From: Sutterellaceae bacterium
Lineage (GTDB): Bacteria > Pseudomonadota > Gammaproteobacteria > Burkholderiales > Burkholderiaceae_F
Direction of reading: 5' to 3'
Assembly (NCBI GenBank): GCA_030531135.1
Contig: JAUNOJ010000054.1
Location: forward strand, 1 to 9,705
Length of the DNA: 9,705 nt
Part shown: positions 1 to 6,389 of the stretch, one piece after another
Position numbering within the stretch: position 1 is the stretch's first letter
How the letters are laid out: every line of letters begins with the position of its first letter
Notes under the pieces: model-generated
What the model saw: the letters and a program-made list of their open reading frames with translations, nothing else
What the model was told of the DNA's origin: nothing
Database searches by the model: none
Program-made: the position numbers and the translations under genes

Positions 1-120
1 GCCTGCCAACGCATCCTGAAAGTTGCGAATCGTCCAGCCGAAAGCGTCGGCGCGCTTAGCCAGCGCCGCCACGCTTTCAAGGTCGGCGGGCGTCATCGCA
101 CGAAAAACAACGTCGCTCAC
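1..120 (-). CDS. rimI: Ribosomal-protein-alanine N-acetyltransferase RimI, N-terminal fragment
   Basis: Only the first 40 codons are visible; the gene continues past the left edge. Reading on the minus strand from a GTG at 120-118, the product begins VSDVVFRAMTPADLESVAAL and continues with a segment containing AFGWTIRNFQDAL. The pattern 'R.MT..DL..V..L......F.WT..NF.DAL' is typical of the start of RimI, a GNAT-fold enzyme that acetylates the N-terminal alanine of ribosomal protein S18. The acetyl-CoA binding motif lies outside the window, so the GNAT assignment rests on the N-terminus and on the neighbour. Its GTG start overlaps the TGA stop of tsaB by four bases (GTGA), which implies translational coupling; tsaB-rimI adjacency is common in proteobacteria. 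Another GNAT protein cannot be fully excluded. Confidence 0.75.
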   Translation of the reverse strand, partial: MSDVVFRAMTPADLESVAALAKRADAFGWTIRNFQDALAG

Positions 121-839
121 AACTTTTCTCCGGCCTTTCGCTCGTCGATTGTCAAAGCCACACGGTTTCTGACGTAGAGCGGTGCGGCCAACTGCGGCGT
201 GGTGACGTCCTTTGCGGCAAACTTGCCGAGAGCCACCCGGGCAATGTCTTCGGCCGTCGTTTCAAAAGCGGCAAAAACCGTCACGCCTTCGGGCACAACA
301 ATGGTCTCGGAATAAACGTCCAAAGCTGAGCCTGTGACAGTCAAGGCACCCGTCGTTTGAAGCGTTTCACGGATAGCTTCGGGCTTCACAAGGCTAGCGG
401 CAACAACTTCTTTCATTTCCGTGTCGGTGAGATCGAACACTGCCGTATAGCACTCGTTCATGCGTGCATCGTTGGCAATCAGCACACGACCGCGCACGCC
501 CTCGACTTGCAAGTGCGAAGCACTCGCCTCAAGATTGCCCACCGCCACCACGGCAATATCGGCCGCCCAAGCCAGACCTTGCGCCGTACCGCAAGCGGCA
601 CGCAGTCCCGTAAAAGCCCCGGGGCCGGCACCGAAAGCGACGGCATCCAATTCTTTGACCGTCAGGCCGTTTCGAGATAAAACGGCGTCGACCATCGGAA
701 TCAAACTTTCCGTATGGCGATTGGTTTCGCGATTGATTTCGACGTCGATTTTGCCCTCGTGCGCCAAAGCTACCGACACGATCGAGGTGGCGGTATCCAA
801 AGCCAAAATCTTGAAATGTTTCGTTTGCGTGTTTGTCAC
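117..839 (-). CDS. tsaB: tRNA N6-threonylcarbamoyladenosine (t6A) biosynthesis protein TsaB
   Basis: 240 residues, close to the usual length (about 230). TsaB is the catalytically inactive ASKHA-fold paralogue that pairs with TsaD, with TsaE, to transfer threonylcarbamoyl to A37 of ANN-decoding tRNAs in the cytoplasm. Visible family marks are LALDTAT near residue 12, RHTESLIP near 41, GAGPGAFTGLR at 70-80, DARMNECY near 124 and the C-terminal PLYVRNRVA motif near 220. It lacks the TsaD metal-binding HxxxH, as expected. The start is GTG at 839-837: an in-frame TAG lies four codons upstream, so no longer reading is possible, and AGAAG six bases before the start is a modest ribosome-binding site. 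It lies 48 bases after yihY and is coupled to rimI by a four-base overlap. A TACAAT -10-like hexamer (876-871, minus strand) in the gap may give it a promoter of its own. Confidence 0.95.
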   Translation of the reverse strand: MTNTQTKHFKILALDTATSIVSVALAHEGKIDVEINRETNRHTESLIPMVDAVLSRNGLTVKELDAVAFGAGPGAFTGLRAACGTAQGLAWAADIAVVAVGNLEASASHLQVEGVRGRVLIANDARMNECYTAVFDLTDTEMKEVVAASLVKPEAIRETLQTTGALTVTGSALDVYSETIVVPEGVTVFAAFETTAEDIARVALGKFAAKDVTTPQLAAPLYVRNRVALTIDERKAGEKL

Positions 840-887
840 TTTTGTCTTCTACCAAATAACAGTGATGCGCATTGTAGCGGTTCGCAC

Positions 888-2210
888 TTACGGTTTTGTC
901 GTTTCTTTTTCCGGTTGCGCCTGATCGTCGACCGGCCCAAGTTCGGCCATGGGGCGATTTAAAGCGTCGGCATCCTTCATCAGCTTCCACCACTCGGACA
1001 ATTCGCCTGCGGCCGTTTCGGGATTGTTCAAGTCGCTTTTGCGATGAGACACCAAAGAGTTGGTGCCGTTGATTTCAAAGGCCTCAAACGCGCGCATCAA
1101 GGTCGTCTTCTGACTGTCGGCCACCAAGACCCAACATTGAATCTTGGGACGGGTTTCGTCGTTGACAACCGCCACATAGTCGTAAAAAGCCAGACGCGAC
1201 AAGATGCGGCGCGCCGCTTCCGGATGGGTGTCTGCGGCCTCGCACAACTCTTCCACACTCATAATGGGAGAAACGCCTTCCAAGCGTTTGGCCACCAAGG
1301 CTTTCAACATCACCAAGCCGGTCAAAAAGTCGTTGCCCTCCTTGTACTGATCCATAAAGCGCCCGGCCGTGAGTTTGGGAATGGTGGCGGTAATGGCGGC
1401 TCCGGCAAAAAAGAGAAACCAAGCCACGTAAATCCACAAGACCAGTACGGGCAAAGCCACAAAGGCGCCGTAGACGTTGGTAAGGGTGCCTGCCGTCACA
1501 TAGTACTCAAACCCTTGTTTGACGATTTGTCCGAAGCCCACCACCAAAAAGCCGCCCAACAAGGCGTGCGACATCGGCACCCGACAATTGGGTACGAGCT
1601 TATAAATGAGCGCAAAGCACAACCACTGAAGCACCACCTGCCCCGTGTTGTACAAAAAGCCCGACATCCCGGGATCGACACCTTCCAAGGCCATGGCGGC
1701 AAGTTTGCCGGTCATCGTGAGACTTAAACCCACAGCCAAAGGGCCGATGGACAACAGCGCCCAGTAAATGAGCGCACGTTGCGTCCAAGGGCGCAGGCGG
1801 TTGACGCGAAAGATGCGATTGACGGTCACAAAGAGCTTATCGATCAAAAGCAGTGCGGTCACGGCCAAACCCGCAATACCGAAGGTGGTGAGCCCAGCGG
1901 CGTGGCCGGCCAAATCGCGCAAGTAGCCGATCAACTGATTGCTGTACTGCTCGGGCAGAAAACTCGACCAAATGAATTCTTCCAACATTTGGCGCGATTC
2001 GGCAAAACTTGGAAAGGCTGCAAAAACGGCAATGGACAAGGCGAGCACCGGCACGATCGCCAAAAGGGTCGCGAGCGCCATGGACGAAGAAACTTCTGCA
2101 AGATCGATTTCCAAAGCACGATCCCGCACAAAGCGCATCAGAGTTTTAAAGCTTTTGACGAAGCCCTTTTTTCTGAGCTTTTCTTCGAAGGTGGTTTTGC
2201 GATTTTGCAT
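888..2210 (-). CDS. YihY/BrkB-family inner membrane protein with C-terminal extension
   Basis: 440 residues. The N-terminal 280 residues match the YihY/UPF0761 family, formerly mislabelled ribonuclease BN and now known not to be that nuclease (established knowledge). The segment 'SSSMALATLLAIVPVLALS' (about 41-59) and the stretch LLIDKLFVTVNRIFRV (about 121-136) are characteristic. About six hydrophobic segments are visible, near 47-67, 105-127, 148-168, 190-207, 217-236 and 247-277. Residues 285-440 are soluble; about 300-380 looks like a small helix-turn-helix-like domain (SVEELCEAADTHPEAARRILSRL, then a beta-like CWVLVAD). The tail 380-440 is charged and rich in E, D and P. The molecular function is unknown; export or cell-envelope roles have been suggested for the family. 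The ATG at 2210 is the only start codon before an upstream in-frame TAA, and it has no recognisable Shine-Dalgarno. It is the first gene of the minus-strand group with tsaB and rimI and is divergent from proS. Confidence 0.88.
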   Translation of the reverse strand: MQNRKTTFEEKLRKKGFVKSFKTLMRFVRDRALEIDLAEVSSSMALATLLAIVPVLALSIAVFAAFPSFAESRQMLEEFIWSSFLPEQYSNQLIGYLRDLAGHAAGLTTFGIAGLAVTALLLIDKLFVTVNRIFRVNRLRPWTQRALIYWALLSIGPLAVGLSLTMTGKLAAMALEGVDPGMSGFLYNTGQVVLQWLCFALIYKLVPNCRVPMSHALLGGFLVVGFGQIVKQGFEYYVTAGTLTNVYGAFVALPVLVLWIYVAWFLFFAGAAITATIPKLTAGRFMDQYKEGNDFLTGLVMLKALVAKRLEGVSPIMSVEELCEAADTHPEAARRILSRLAFYDYVAVVNDETRPKIQCWVLVADSQKTTLMRAFEAFEINGTNSLVSHRKSDLNNPETAAGELSEWWKLMKDADALNRPMAELGPVDDQAQPEKETTKP

Positions 2211-2282
2211 GTGCGAGTGGCTAAGTGGTGTCCGAACAAGCCGATTTTATCGCGACAGGCTCGCTTTTTGGATGCGTAAGAC

Positions 2283-2312
2283 TTTCGGCAACCGAGGGCT
2301 TTGCGATACAAT
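2283..2312 (+). promoter_or_regulatory. Candidate sigma-70 promoter for proS
   Basis: TACAAT at 2307-2312 is a five-of-six match to TATAAT. TTTCGG at 2283-2288, 18 bases upstream, is only a weak -35. The same TTTCG..TACAAT layout recurs before the DMT transporter gene. If used, transcription would begin near 2319 and leave a leader of about 100 bases that includes both stem-loops described below. Confidence 0.4.
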
Positions 2313-2332
2313 GGCGCATCCCGATTTTATTT

Positions 2333-2369
2333 GCGAGTCCGATTTTTTGTCGGTGCTCGCTTTTTGGCT
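2333..2369 (+). terminator. Terminator-like stem-loop in the proS leader (possible attenuator)
   Basis: GCGAG (2333-2337) pairs with CTCGC (2356-2360) and CCGA (2339-2342) with TCGG (2350-2353), closing a T-rich loop. A run of five T follows directly at 2361-2365. The form is that of an intrinsic terminator, yet it lies between the candidate proS promoter and the proS start, with no plus-strand gene upstream for it to terminate. It could be an attenuator or merely a leader hairpin; no alternative antiterminator fold is obvious. Confidence 0.4.
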
Positions 2370-2378
2370 TTACTTTTT

Positions 2379-2404
2379 GCCGGGATTTTTCTCGGCTTTA
2401 CTTT
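2379..2404 (+). promoter_or_regulatory. Second stem-loop immediately upstream of proS
   Basis: GCCGGGA (2379-2385) pairs with TCTCGGC (2390-2396), with one G-T wobble, around a TTTT tetraloop, followed by TTTACTTT. It ends about 25 bases before the proS ATG. Like the hairpin before it, it is followed by a copy of GGCTTTACTTT. It may affect translation or termination; the role is inferred only from position. Confidence 0.35.
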
Positions 2405-2421
2405 GAAAAGACAACAAAAAC

Positions 2422-4170
2422 ATGCGCGCGCGCCAATTTTTTATCTCGACTTTAAAAGAAGCTCCGGCAGATGCCGAAATCCCCAGCCAGGTCTTTATGA
2501 CCCGTGCCGGTCTTGTCAAAAAACTCGCCGCCGGCGTCTACTCTTTGATGCCCATGGGCTTGCGCACGGTCACCAAGATCGAAAAGATCATCCGTGAAGA
2601 AATGAACGCGGCAGGTGCCATCGAACTTTCTTTGCCGATCGTGCAACCGGCAGAACTCTGGCAGGAATCCGGTCACTGGGCCAAGTACGGTCCCGAACTG
2701 TTGCGCTTTAAAGATCGCCATGAACGCGACTTCGTGATTCAGCCCACGAGCGAAGAAGTCATCACCGAAGTGGCACGCTCCGAAATCACGAGCTGGCGCC
2801 AGTTGCCTGTCAATCTTTATCAGATTCGCACCAAGTTCCGTGACGAACGCCGTCCGCGTTTCGGCGTGATGCGCGCTCGCGAATTCGTGATGAAGGACGC
2901 TTATAGCTTCGATCGCTCGGCCGAAGATGCCGCCGTAAGTTACGACAAGATGTATCAGGCCTATCGCAACATCTTTACGCGCTTTGGGCTCACGTTTAGA
3001 GCCGTGCGTGCCGACACCGGCGCCATCGGCGGCTCTCGCTCCCACGAATTCCAAGTCATTGCCGATATCGGCGAAGACGTGATCGCCTACTGCCCGGACT
3101 CGGACTACGCCGCCAACATCGAATTGGCAGAAGCCGCTTCCGTGTTGGACGGCCGCAAATCTGCAACCCAAGAATTGGTGAAAAACGCCACGCCGGGTAA
3201 AGAAAAGTGCGAAGACGTGGCGCCCTTCTTGGGCATCGACCTTTTAAAGTGTGTCAAGAGCATTGTTTTGGCAAGCGACAAGTTTGACGAAAAAGGTGCA
3301 CCCCTGCCCGCTCAGATCGTGCTGTTGCTGCTGCGCGCCGATCACGACTTAAACGAAGTCAAGGCCGGCAAGTTGCCCGAACTCAAAGAGGGTTTCCGTT
3401 TTGCCACCGAAGCCGAAATTGCCGAGCACTTTAACGGTGCCAACCCCGGCTCTTTGGGCCCGATCGGCATTCGTGACGATGTCGTCGTTTATGCCGACAA
3501 GACCGTTGCCGACATGAGCGACTTCTGCTGCGGCGCCAACGAAACGGGTTTCCACTACACGGGCGCCAACTTCGGGCGCGATTTGCCCGAACCCCAGGTT
3601 GCCGACTTGCGTAACGTCGTCGAAGGCGACGTGTCTCCCGACGGCAAGGGCACGCTTCGTTTGCAACGCGGTATCGAAGTCGGTCACGTGTTCTACTTGG
3701 GCACCAAGTATTCGGAGGCCATGAACGCCACCTATTTGGACGAAAACGGCAAGCCGCAGTTCTTGGAAATGGGCTGCTACGGTATCGGTGTGACGCGTGT
3801 GGCGGGTGCTGCCATCGAACAATGCCATGACGACAAGGGCATCATTTGGCCGGACGCTATCGCTCCGTTTGAAGTCGTGATCTGCCCGATGAACTACGCC
3901 AAGAGCGAAACGGTGCGCGAAGCCGCCCAAAAGCTTCACGACGAACTCGCCGCCTTGGGTGTGGACGTCATTTTGGACGACCGCGACGTGCGTACCGGCT
4001 CCATGTTTGCCGACTGGGAATTGATCGGTGTGCCGCATCGCATCGTCGTGGGCGATCGCGGTTTGAAGACGGGCGAAGTCGAATACGCCTGCCGTCGCAA
4101 TTTGGACGCCAAGGAAATGTTGCCGGTAGCTGACGCCGCCAAGATCATCGCCGATCGTATCGTGCGTTAA
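2422..4170 (+). CDS. proS: Proline--tRNA ligase (bacterial type, with editing insertion domain)
   Basis: 582 residues, the usual length for the bacterial-type enzyme (E. coli 572). It activates proline with ATP and charges tRNA-Pro in the cytoplasm. Class II motif 1 lies around 39-76 ([13 protein letters not shown] onward), and motif 2 around 136-162, including [17 protein letters not shown]. The insertion (INS) editing domain spans about 224-405 and hydrolyses mischarged Ala-tRNA-Pro in this family. K279 in LLKCVKS falls at the position of the editing-site lysine I recall from E. coli. YLGTKYS is at 425-431, motif 3 around 448-466 ([13 protein letters not shown]), and the anticodon-binding domain about 482-580 ([20 protein letters not shown]). 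The start aligns with the family consensus 'MR.SQ...STLKE.PADAE'. There is no good Shine-Dalgarno before the ATG. A strong terminator follows, so it is probably monocistronic. Confidence 0.98.
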   Translation: MRARQFFISTLKEAPADAEIPSQVFMTRAGLVKKLAAGVYSLMPMGLRTVTKIEKIIREEMNAAGAIELSLPIVQPAELWQESGHWAKYGPELLRFKDRHERDFVIQPTSEEVITEVARSEITSWRQLPVNLYQIRTKFRDERRPRFGVMRAREFVMKDAYSFDRSAEDAAVSYDKMYQAYRNIFTRFGLTFRAVRADTGAIGGSRSHEFQVIADIGEDVIAYCPDSDYAANIELAEAASVLDGRKSATQELVKNATPGKEKCEDVAPFLGIDLLKCVKSIVLASDKFDEKGAPLPAQIVLLLLRADHDLNEVKAGKLPELKEGFRFATEAEIAEHFNGANPGSLGPIGIRDDVVVYADKTVADMSDFCCGANETGFHYTGANFGRDLPEPQVADLRNVVEGDVSPDGKGTLRLQRGIEVGHVFYLGTKYSEAMNATYLDENGKPQFLEMGCYGIGVTRVAGAAIEQCHDDKGIIWPDAIAPFEVVICPMNYAKSETVREAAQKLHDELAALGVDVILDDRDVRTGSMFADWELIGVPHRIVVGDRGLKTGEVEYACRRNLDAKEMLPVADAAKIIADRIVR

Positions 4171-4197
4171 TCGACACTTCCTCTGAAGTACTTTCAG

Positions 4198-4234
4198 TGC
4201 CCTTTGCATTTTTACATGCAAAGGGCATTTTCTT
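4198..4234 (+). terminator. Intrinsic terminator of proS
   Basis: GCCCTTTGCAT (4199-4209) and ATGCAAAGGGC (4216-4226) form a perfect 11-base-pair stem, extended by a T-A pair, around a TTTTAC loop. TTTTCTT follows. It begins 28 bases after the proS stop. Confidence 0.93.
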
Positions 4235-4378
4235 GCGCTTTTTGACAATTTCCGAGTTGACCCTTACCCAAGCCCGCTTTTGGATTGCGTCAATATTTCT
4301 TCAAATCCCGCTTTTCAGGCAGTGCGCCGATGCTGTAGCATTCCGATCCGTCTTATTGTTTTCCCTGATTTCCTTTCT
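4235..4378 (+). promoter_or_regulatory. yeiH upstream region; weak promoter candidate
   Basis: No gene is supported here. TTTCAG (4313-4318) and TAGCAT (4336-4341), 17 bases apart, make a weak sigma-70 candidate giving a leader of about 30 bases. TTGACA (4242-4247) and TTGACC (4257-4262) look like -35 boxes but have no good -10 at the right distance. The candidate -10 overlaps a small palindrome, ATGCT-GT-AGCAT (4330-4341). The last 30 bases before the start are pyrimidine-rich with no Shine-Dalgarno. Confidence 0.25.
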
Positions 4379-5386
4379 ATGACCGACTGGTTTGTCAACA
4401 ACACGCGCGGCATTTTGATTTCCGTTGCGATTGCCTTGGCGGGCATGCTGATTTCTCACGTCGTGGGCGGCCCTGCCGTCCTGTACGCCATGATGATCGG
4501 GCTTGCCTTTCATTACTTGAGCGAAAATCCCAACGTTCGTCCGGGAATGGAATTTTGTATCGGACCGGTGTTGCGTATCGGCGTGGCACTTTTGGGCGTG
4601 CGCATTACGGCAGAAGAACTTTCTCACCTAACCCCTTTGACCTTGGCCGTGATCGTGGGCGGCGTCTTTGCCACCATCGGCTTTTCGGTGTTGATTCGTC
4701 GCTTGGTCGGGATGGAAAAAGGCGACAGCGCCTTGGTGGGCGGCTCGGTTGCCATTTGCGGTGCCTCTGCTGCGATTGCACTGTCGTTGGTGATGGACAA
4801 AAAGCAGCTCAAAGAACAAACGCTTTTGGCCGTGTTGGTGGTGGTGACCGTAATTTCCACCGTGGCCATGCTCCTTTACCCGTTGATTTTGGAATTTACG
4901 CCGCTCTCGGGCTCGGTTGCGGGTCTTGTTTTAGGGGGCTCCATTCATGACGTGAGCCAAGTGGTCGGTGCCGGCGCCATGATGGGCGAAGACGCGCTTG
5001 CCACGGCCACCATGACCAAGATGTTGCGCGTCGCGATGCTCGTGCCCATGATTGTGATTTTTGCCTTTGCCTTTAAGCCCAAGGCCGAAGAAAACGACGG
5101 GGAACCCAAAAAATTCAATCTCATGCGCGTGATTCCCAAGTTTTTGATCGCCTTCGTGATTTTGGCTGTCGTCAACGTCATGGGATACATTCCCAAAGAA
5201 GCCGCTTCCTACCTCGTAGAAATTTCGCACTTTTGCGTGTTGGTGGCGATTGCCGCTTTGGGCATGAAGACGTCGTTGTCGCGTCTTCGTACGGCGGGCG
5301 TTACCGTTTTGTACTTGTTGACGATCGATACCGTTTTCCTCTTTATCTGGGTTTTGGGCGGTATTTGGCTTGCTCAGCTCGTGTAA
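4379..5386 (+). CDS. yeiH: YeiH/UPF0324-family inner membrane protein
   Basis: 335 residues from the ATG at 4379 (MTDWFVNNTRGILISV), close to E. coli YeiH (349). This family (Pfam Cons_hypoth698) is a multi-spanning inner membrane protein, a putative transporter or anion channel with no settled substrate; in E. coli its gene is under the LysR regulator YeiE, but no LysR gene is visible here. Family signatures are PVLRIGVALLGVRIT (63-77), GGSVAICGASAAIALS (121-136), GGSIHDVSQVVGAG (187-200) and AALGMKTSLSRLR (292-304). About nine to ten hydrophobic segments are separated by a short charged loop near 233-246. The frame is open upstream to a TTG at 4280, but that extension (Cys- and Arg-rich, no family resemblance) lies in the upstream region and is unlikely to be translated. 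No Shine-Dalgarno precedes the ATG. No regulator partner is adjacent except the downstream FixJ-type gene. Confidence 0.93.
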   Translation: MTDWFVNNTRGILISVAIALAGMLISHVVGGPAVLYAMMIGLAFHYLSENPNVRPGMEFCIGPVLRIGVALLGVRITAEELSHLTPLTLAVIVGGVFATIGFSVLIRRLVGMEKGDSALVGGSVAICGASAAIALSLVMDKKQLKEQTLLAVLVVVTVISTVAMLLYPLILEFTPLSGSVAGLVLGGSIHDVSQVVGAGAMMGEDALATATMTKMLRVAMLVPMIVIFAFAFKPKAEENDGEPKKFNLMRVIPKFLIAFVILAVVNVMGYIPKEAASYLVEISHFCVLVAIAALGMKTSLSRLRTAGVTVLYLLTIDTVFLFIWVLGGIWLAQLV

Positions 5387-5403
5387 ATAAAACTAGAGAA
5401 AAG

Positions 5404-5489
5404 CCCCTAAGACAACAAACGACGACAATTCGTGCAAAAACATCCCGCGGACAGTCGCAATACTAAGCATTTTGTTGTACATTTAGGGG
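5404..5489. repeat. Long-range inverted repeat between yeiH and the response regulator
   Basis: CCCCTAA (5404-5410) is complementary to TTAGGGG (5483-5489), and ACAACAAA (5412-5419) to TTTGTTGT (5471-5478). The arms are in register with one G-T wobble and a three-base bulge. They enclose about 51 bases that contain only minor hairpins. There is no T-run after it, so it is not a standard terminator for yeiH. It could fold as a cruciform or as RNA in the yeiH 3' end; the role is unknown. Confidence 0.5.
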
Positions 5490-5490
5490 G

Positions 5491-5563
5491 TAGAATTTTC
5501 GATACACGTCGGCACGGTGTTTTGACCCCGGTTTCAGGCACCGACGGGTCGGTGTGTGCCCGA
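5491..5563 (+). promoter_or_regulatory. Candidate -10 and structured leader of the response regulator gene
   Basis: TAGAAT at 5491-5496 is a -10-like hexamer with only a poor -35 (CATTTT, 5468-5473). Downstream, CACCGA (5539-5544) and TCGGTG (5549-5554) form a hairpin with a CGGG loop. TCGGCAC (5509-5515) can pair with GTGCCCGA (5556-5563), allowing a one-base bulge, to enclose it. GACCC (near 5524) can pair alternatively with GGGTC (5546-5550). The leader would be about 85-90 bases. Confidence 0.3.
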
Positions 5564-5579
5564 GCACTTAGCTCATAAC

Positions 5580-5583
5580 GGAG
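5580..5583 (+). promoter_or_regulatory. Shine-Dalgarno for the response regulator, fixing a GTG start
   Basis: GGAG lies seven bases before the GTG at 5591. It decides for this GTG, and the resulting N-terminus (MESLKPLVRVIDDDD) is the right length for a receiver domain. Confidence 0.8.
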
Positions 5584-5590
5584 AATAATT

Positions 5591-6208
5591 GTGGAATCTT
5601 TAAAGCCCCTGGTTCGCGTGATTGATGACGACGACGCAATGCGTCGCTCTTGGGCATTTTTGATTGAAGGTGAAGGCTGGGACGTCGTCACCTATTCCGA
5701 TGCTTTGGATTTTATTTCCTCCAACGACTTTCAGCGCCCGGGTTGCTTGGTGCTTGACGTGCGTATGCCGCGCATGAGCGGTCTTGAGTTGCAAGACAAG
5801 ATGCGCGAGTTGGGTGTGGATCTTCCCATCATCTTTATTTCGGGTCACGGCGACATCGATATGGCCGTGCGTACCTTGAAGATGGGTGCCGTCGACTTCT
5901 TGCAAAAGCCCGTGGACGATCAGCGTTTGTTGACCGCCATCGGCAATGCCGTGATGAACAACCTCAACCACCGTCGTACGGAATTGGAATTGTCCACCTT
6001 CCGCTCCCGCTTGGAACAGTTGACCCAGCGCGAACGCGAAGTCATCCGTATGGTGGCCCACGGCATGAGCAACAAGCAGGTTGCCGAAAACCTCGGCATC
6101 AGCGAAAAGACGGTTCAGGTGCACCGAGGCTCGGCTTATCGTAAGCTCGATTTGCACAACGCCGCCGAAATCGCACGCTTGCTGTTGCGCTCGGGCGATC
6201 CGCTGTAA
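5591..6208 (+). CDS. FixJ-type response regulator (receiver plus LuxR HTH), orphan
   Basis: 205 residues, the full length for the FixJ/NarL-like class. The receiver domain spans about 7-122, with acidic pocket D12-D13, phosphoacceptor D56 in LVLDVRMP, switch Ser84 in FISGHGDIDMAV and Lys106 in FLQKPV. A linker leads to a LuxR-type helix-turn-helix at about 141-200, with LTQREREVIRMVAHGMSNKQ followed by VAENLGISEKTVQVHRG. Phosphorylation by a histidine kinase normally drives dimerisation and DNA binding in this class. The GHGDIDMAV..LK.GAVDFL.KP pattern is that of FixJ/TodT/TtrR regulators, which often control respiratory or electron-acceptor genes. No histidine kinase is adjacent, so it is an orphan within this window. 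The triheme cytochrome downstream is a plausible target, by inference from proximity. The gene uses TTG for 16 of 26 leucines. It ends 54 bases before a strong terminator. Confidence 0.93.
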   Translation: MESLKPLVRVIDDDDAMRRSWAFLIEGEGWDVVTYSDALDFISSNDFQRPGCLVLDVRMPRMSGLELQDKMRELGVDLPIIFISGHGDIDMAVRTLKMGAVDFLQKPVDDQRLLTAIGNAVMNNLNHRRTELELSTFRSRLEQLTQREREVIRMVAHGMSNKQVAENLGISEKTVQVHRGSAYRKLDLHNAAEIARLLLRSGDPL

Positions 6209-6248
6209 GAACTAGAGCACTGAAAATCAATACGCCTGTCGTATATTT

Positions 6249-6262
6249 TTGACGTGTGTCAC
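6249..6262. promoter_or_regulatory. Palindrome with CRP/FNR-family spacing
   Basis: TTGACGTGTGTCAC has perfect TGAC/GTCA half-sites separated by four bases, the spacing used by FNR/Dnr-like regulators (TTGAC-N4-GTCAA type). One outer base departs from symmetry. It abuts the terminator stem and lies 61 bases, centre to centre, upstream of the better FNR-like site. It may be chance. Confidence 0.25.
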
Positions 6263-6297
6263 AAGGGACGATATATCTTTTTTATCGTCCCTTTTTT
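6263..6297 (+). terminator. Intrinsic terminator of the response regulator gene
   Basis: AAGGGACGATA (6263-6273) pairs perfectly with TATCGTCCCTT (6283-6293) around a T-rich nine-base loop, followed by an uninterrupted T-run to 6297. It separates the regulator transcript from the cytochrome gene, so the latter needs its own promoter. Confidence 0.93.
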
Positions 6298-6309
6298 GCG
6301 CCCAAACCC

Positions 6310-6323
6310 TTGAGCTTAATCAA
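6310..6323. promoter_or_regulatory. FNR/ANR-like operator upstream of the triheme cytochrome
   Basis: TTGAGCTTAATCAA matches the FNR consensus TTGAT-N4-ATCAA at nine of ten defined bases. Its centre (6316.5) is about 133 bases before the cytochrome start. FNR activates anaerobic respiratory genes, so control of the cytochrome is reasonable. No convincing -10 lies exactly where a -41.5 activator site would need it; TGAATAAA (near 6373-6380) would put the site near -70, a position used by upstream (class I) activator sites. Confidence 0.55.
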
Positions 6324-6389
6324 ATCTTAAGCCTTGCCAAGAATCCGTTTTCGGGCAAAAATACGCCCCGCTTGAATAAAAACCGTGCG

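Larger units (their letters stand above)
2241..2404. repeat. Short direct repeats in the yihY-proS divergent region
   Basis: Three short words recur. CCGATTTTAT is at 2241-2250 and 2321-2330, with a near copy (CCGATTTTTT) at 2339-2348. GCTCGCTTTTTGG is at 2259-2271 and 2355-2367. GGCTTTACTTT is at 2366-2376 and 2394-2404. The first two pairs are offset by 80 and 96 bases, so this is a degenerate rather than a clean tandem duplication. Read on the minus strand, the first word gives ATAAAATCGG, whose TAAAAT resembles a -10 box for yihY. The region codes for no convincing protein. Confidence 0.6.

Noticed and set aside
2301..2597. Possible leader peptide upstream of and overlapping proS
   Set aside because: It starts at TTG without a Shine-Dalgarno, has no run of proline codons and runs deep into proS in another frame. 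A classical peptide attenuator is not supported.
2452..3171. 239-codon open frame antisense to the proS 5' half
   Set aside because: A His/Gly-rich composition typical of a reverse-strand shadow; no motif or ribosome-binding site.
3349..4248. Long open frame (299 codons) antisense to proS
   Set aside because: It mirrors the codon pattern of proS, begins inside the proS terminator area and shows no family resemblance. ProRS on the other strand is certain.
4280..4378. TTG-initiated 33-codon extension of YeiH
   Set aside because: The extension has no family similarity, no ribosome-binding site, and overlaps the likely promoter.
5404..5490. Integron attC-like site
   Set aside because: The inverted arms and bulge recall attC, but the terminal boxes are not the GTTRRRY/RYYYAAC core and there is no integrase or cassette nearby.
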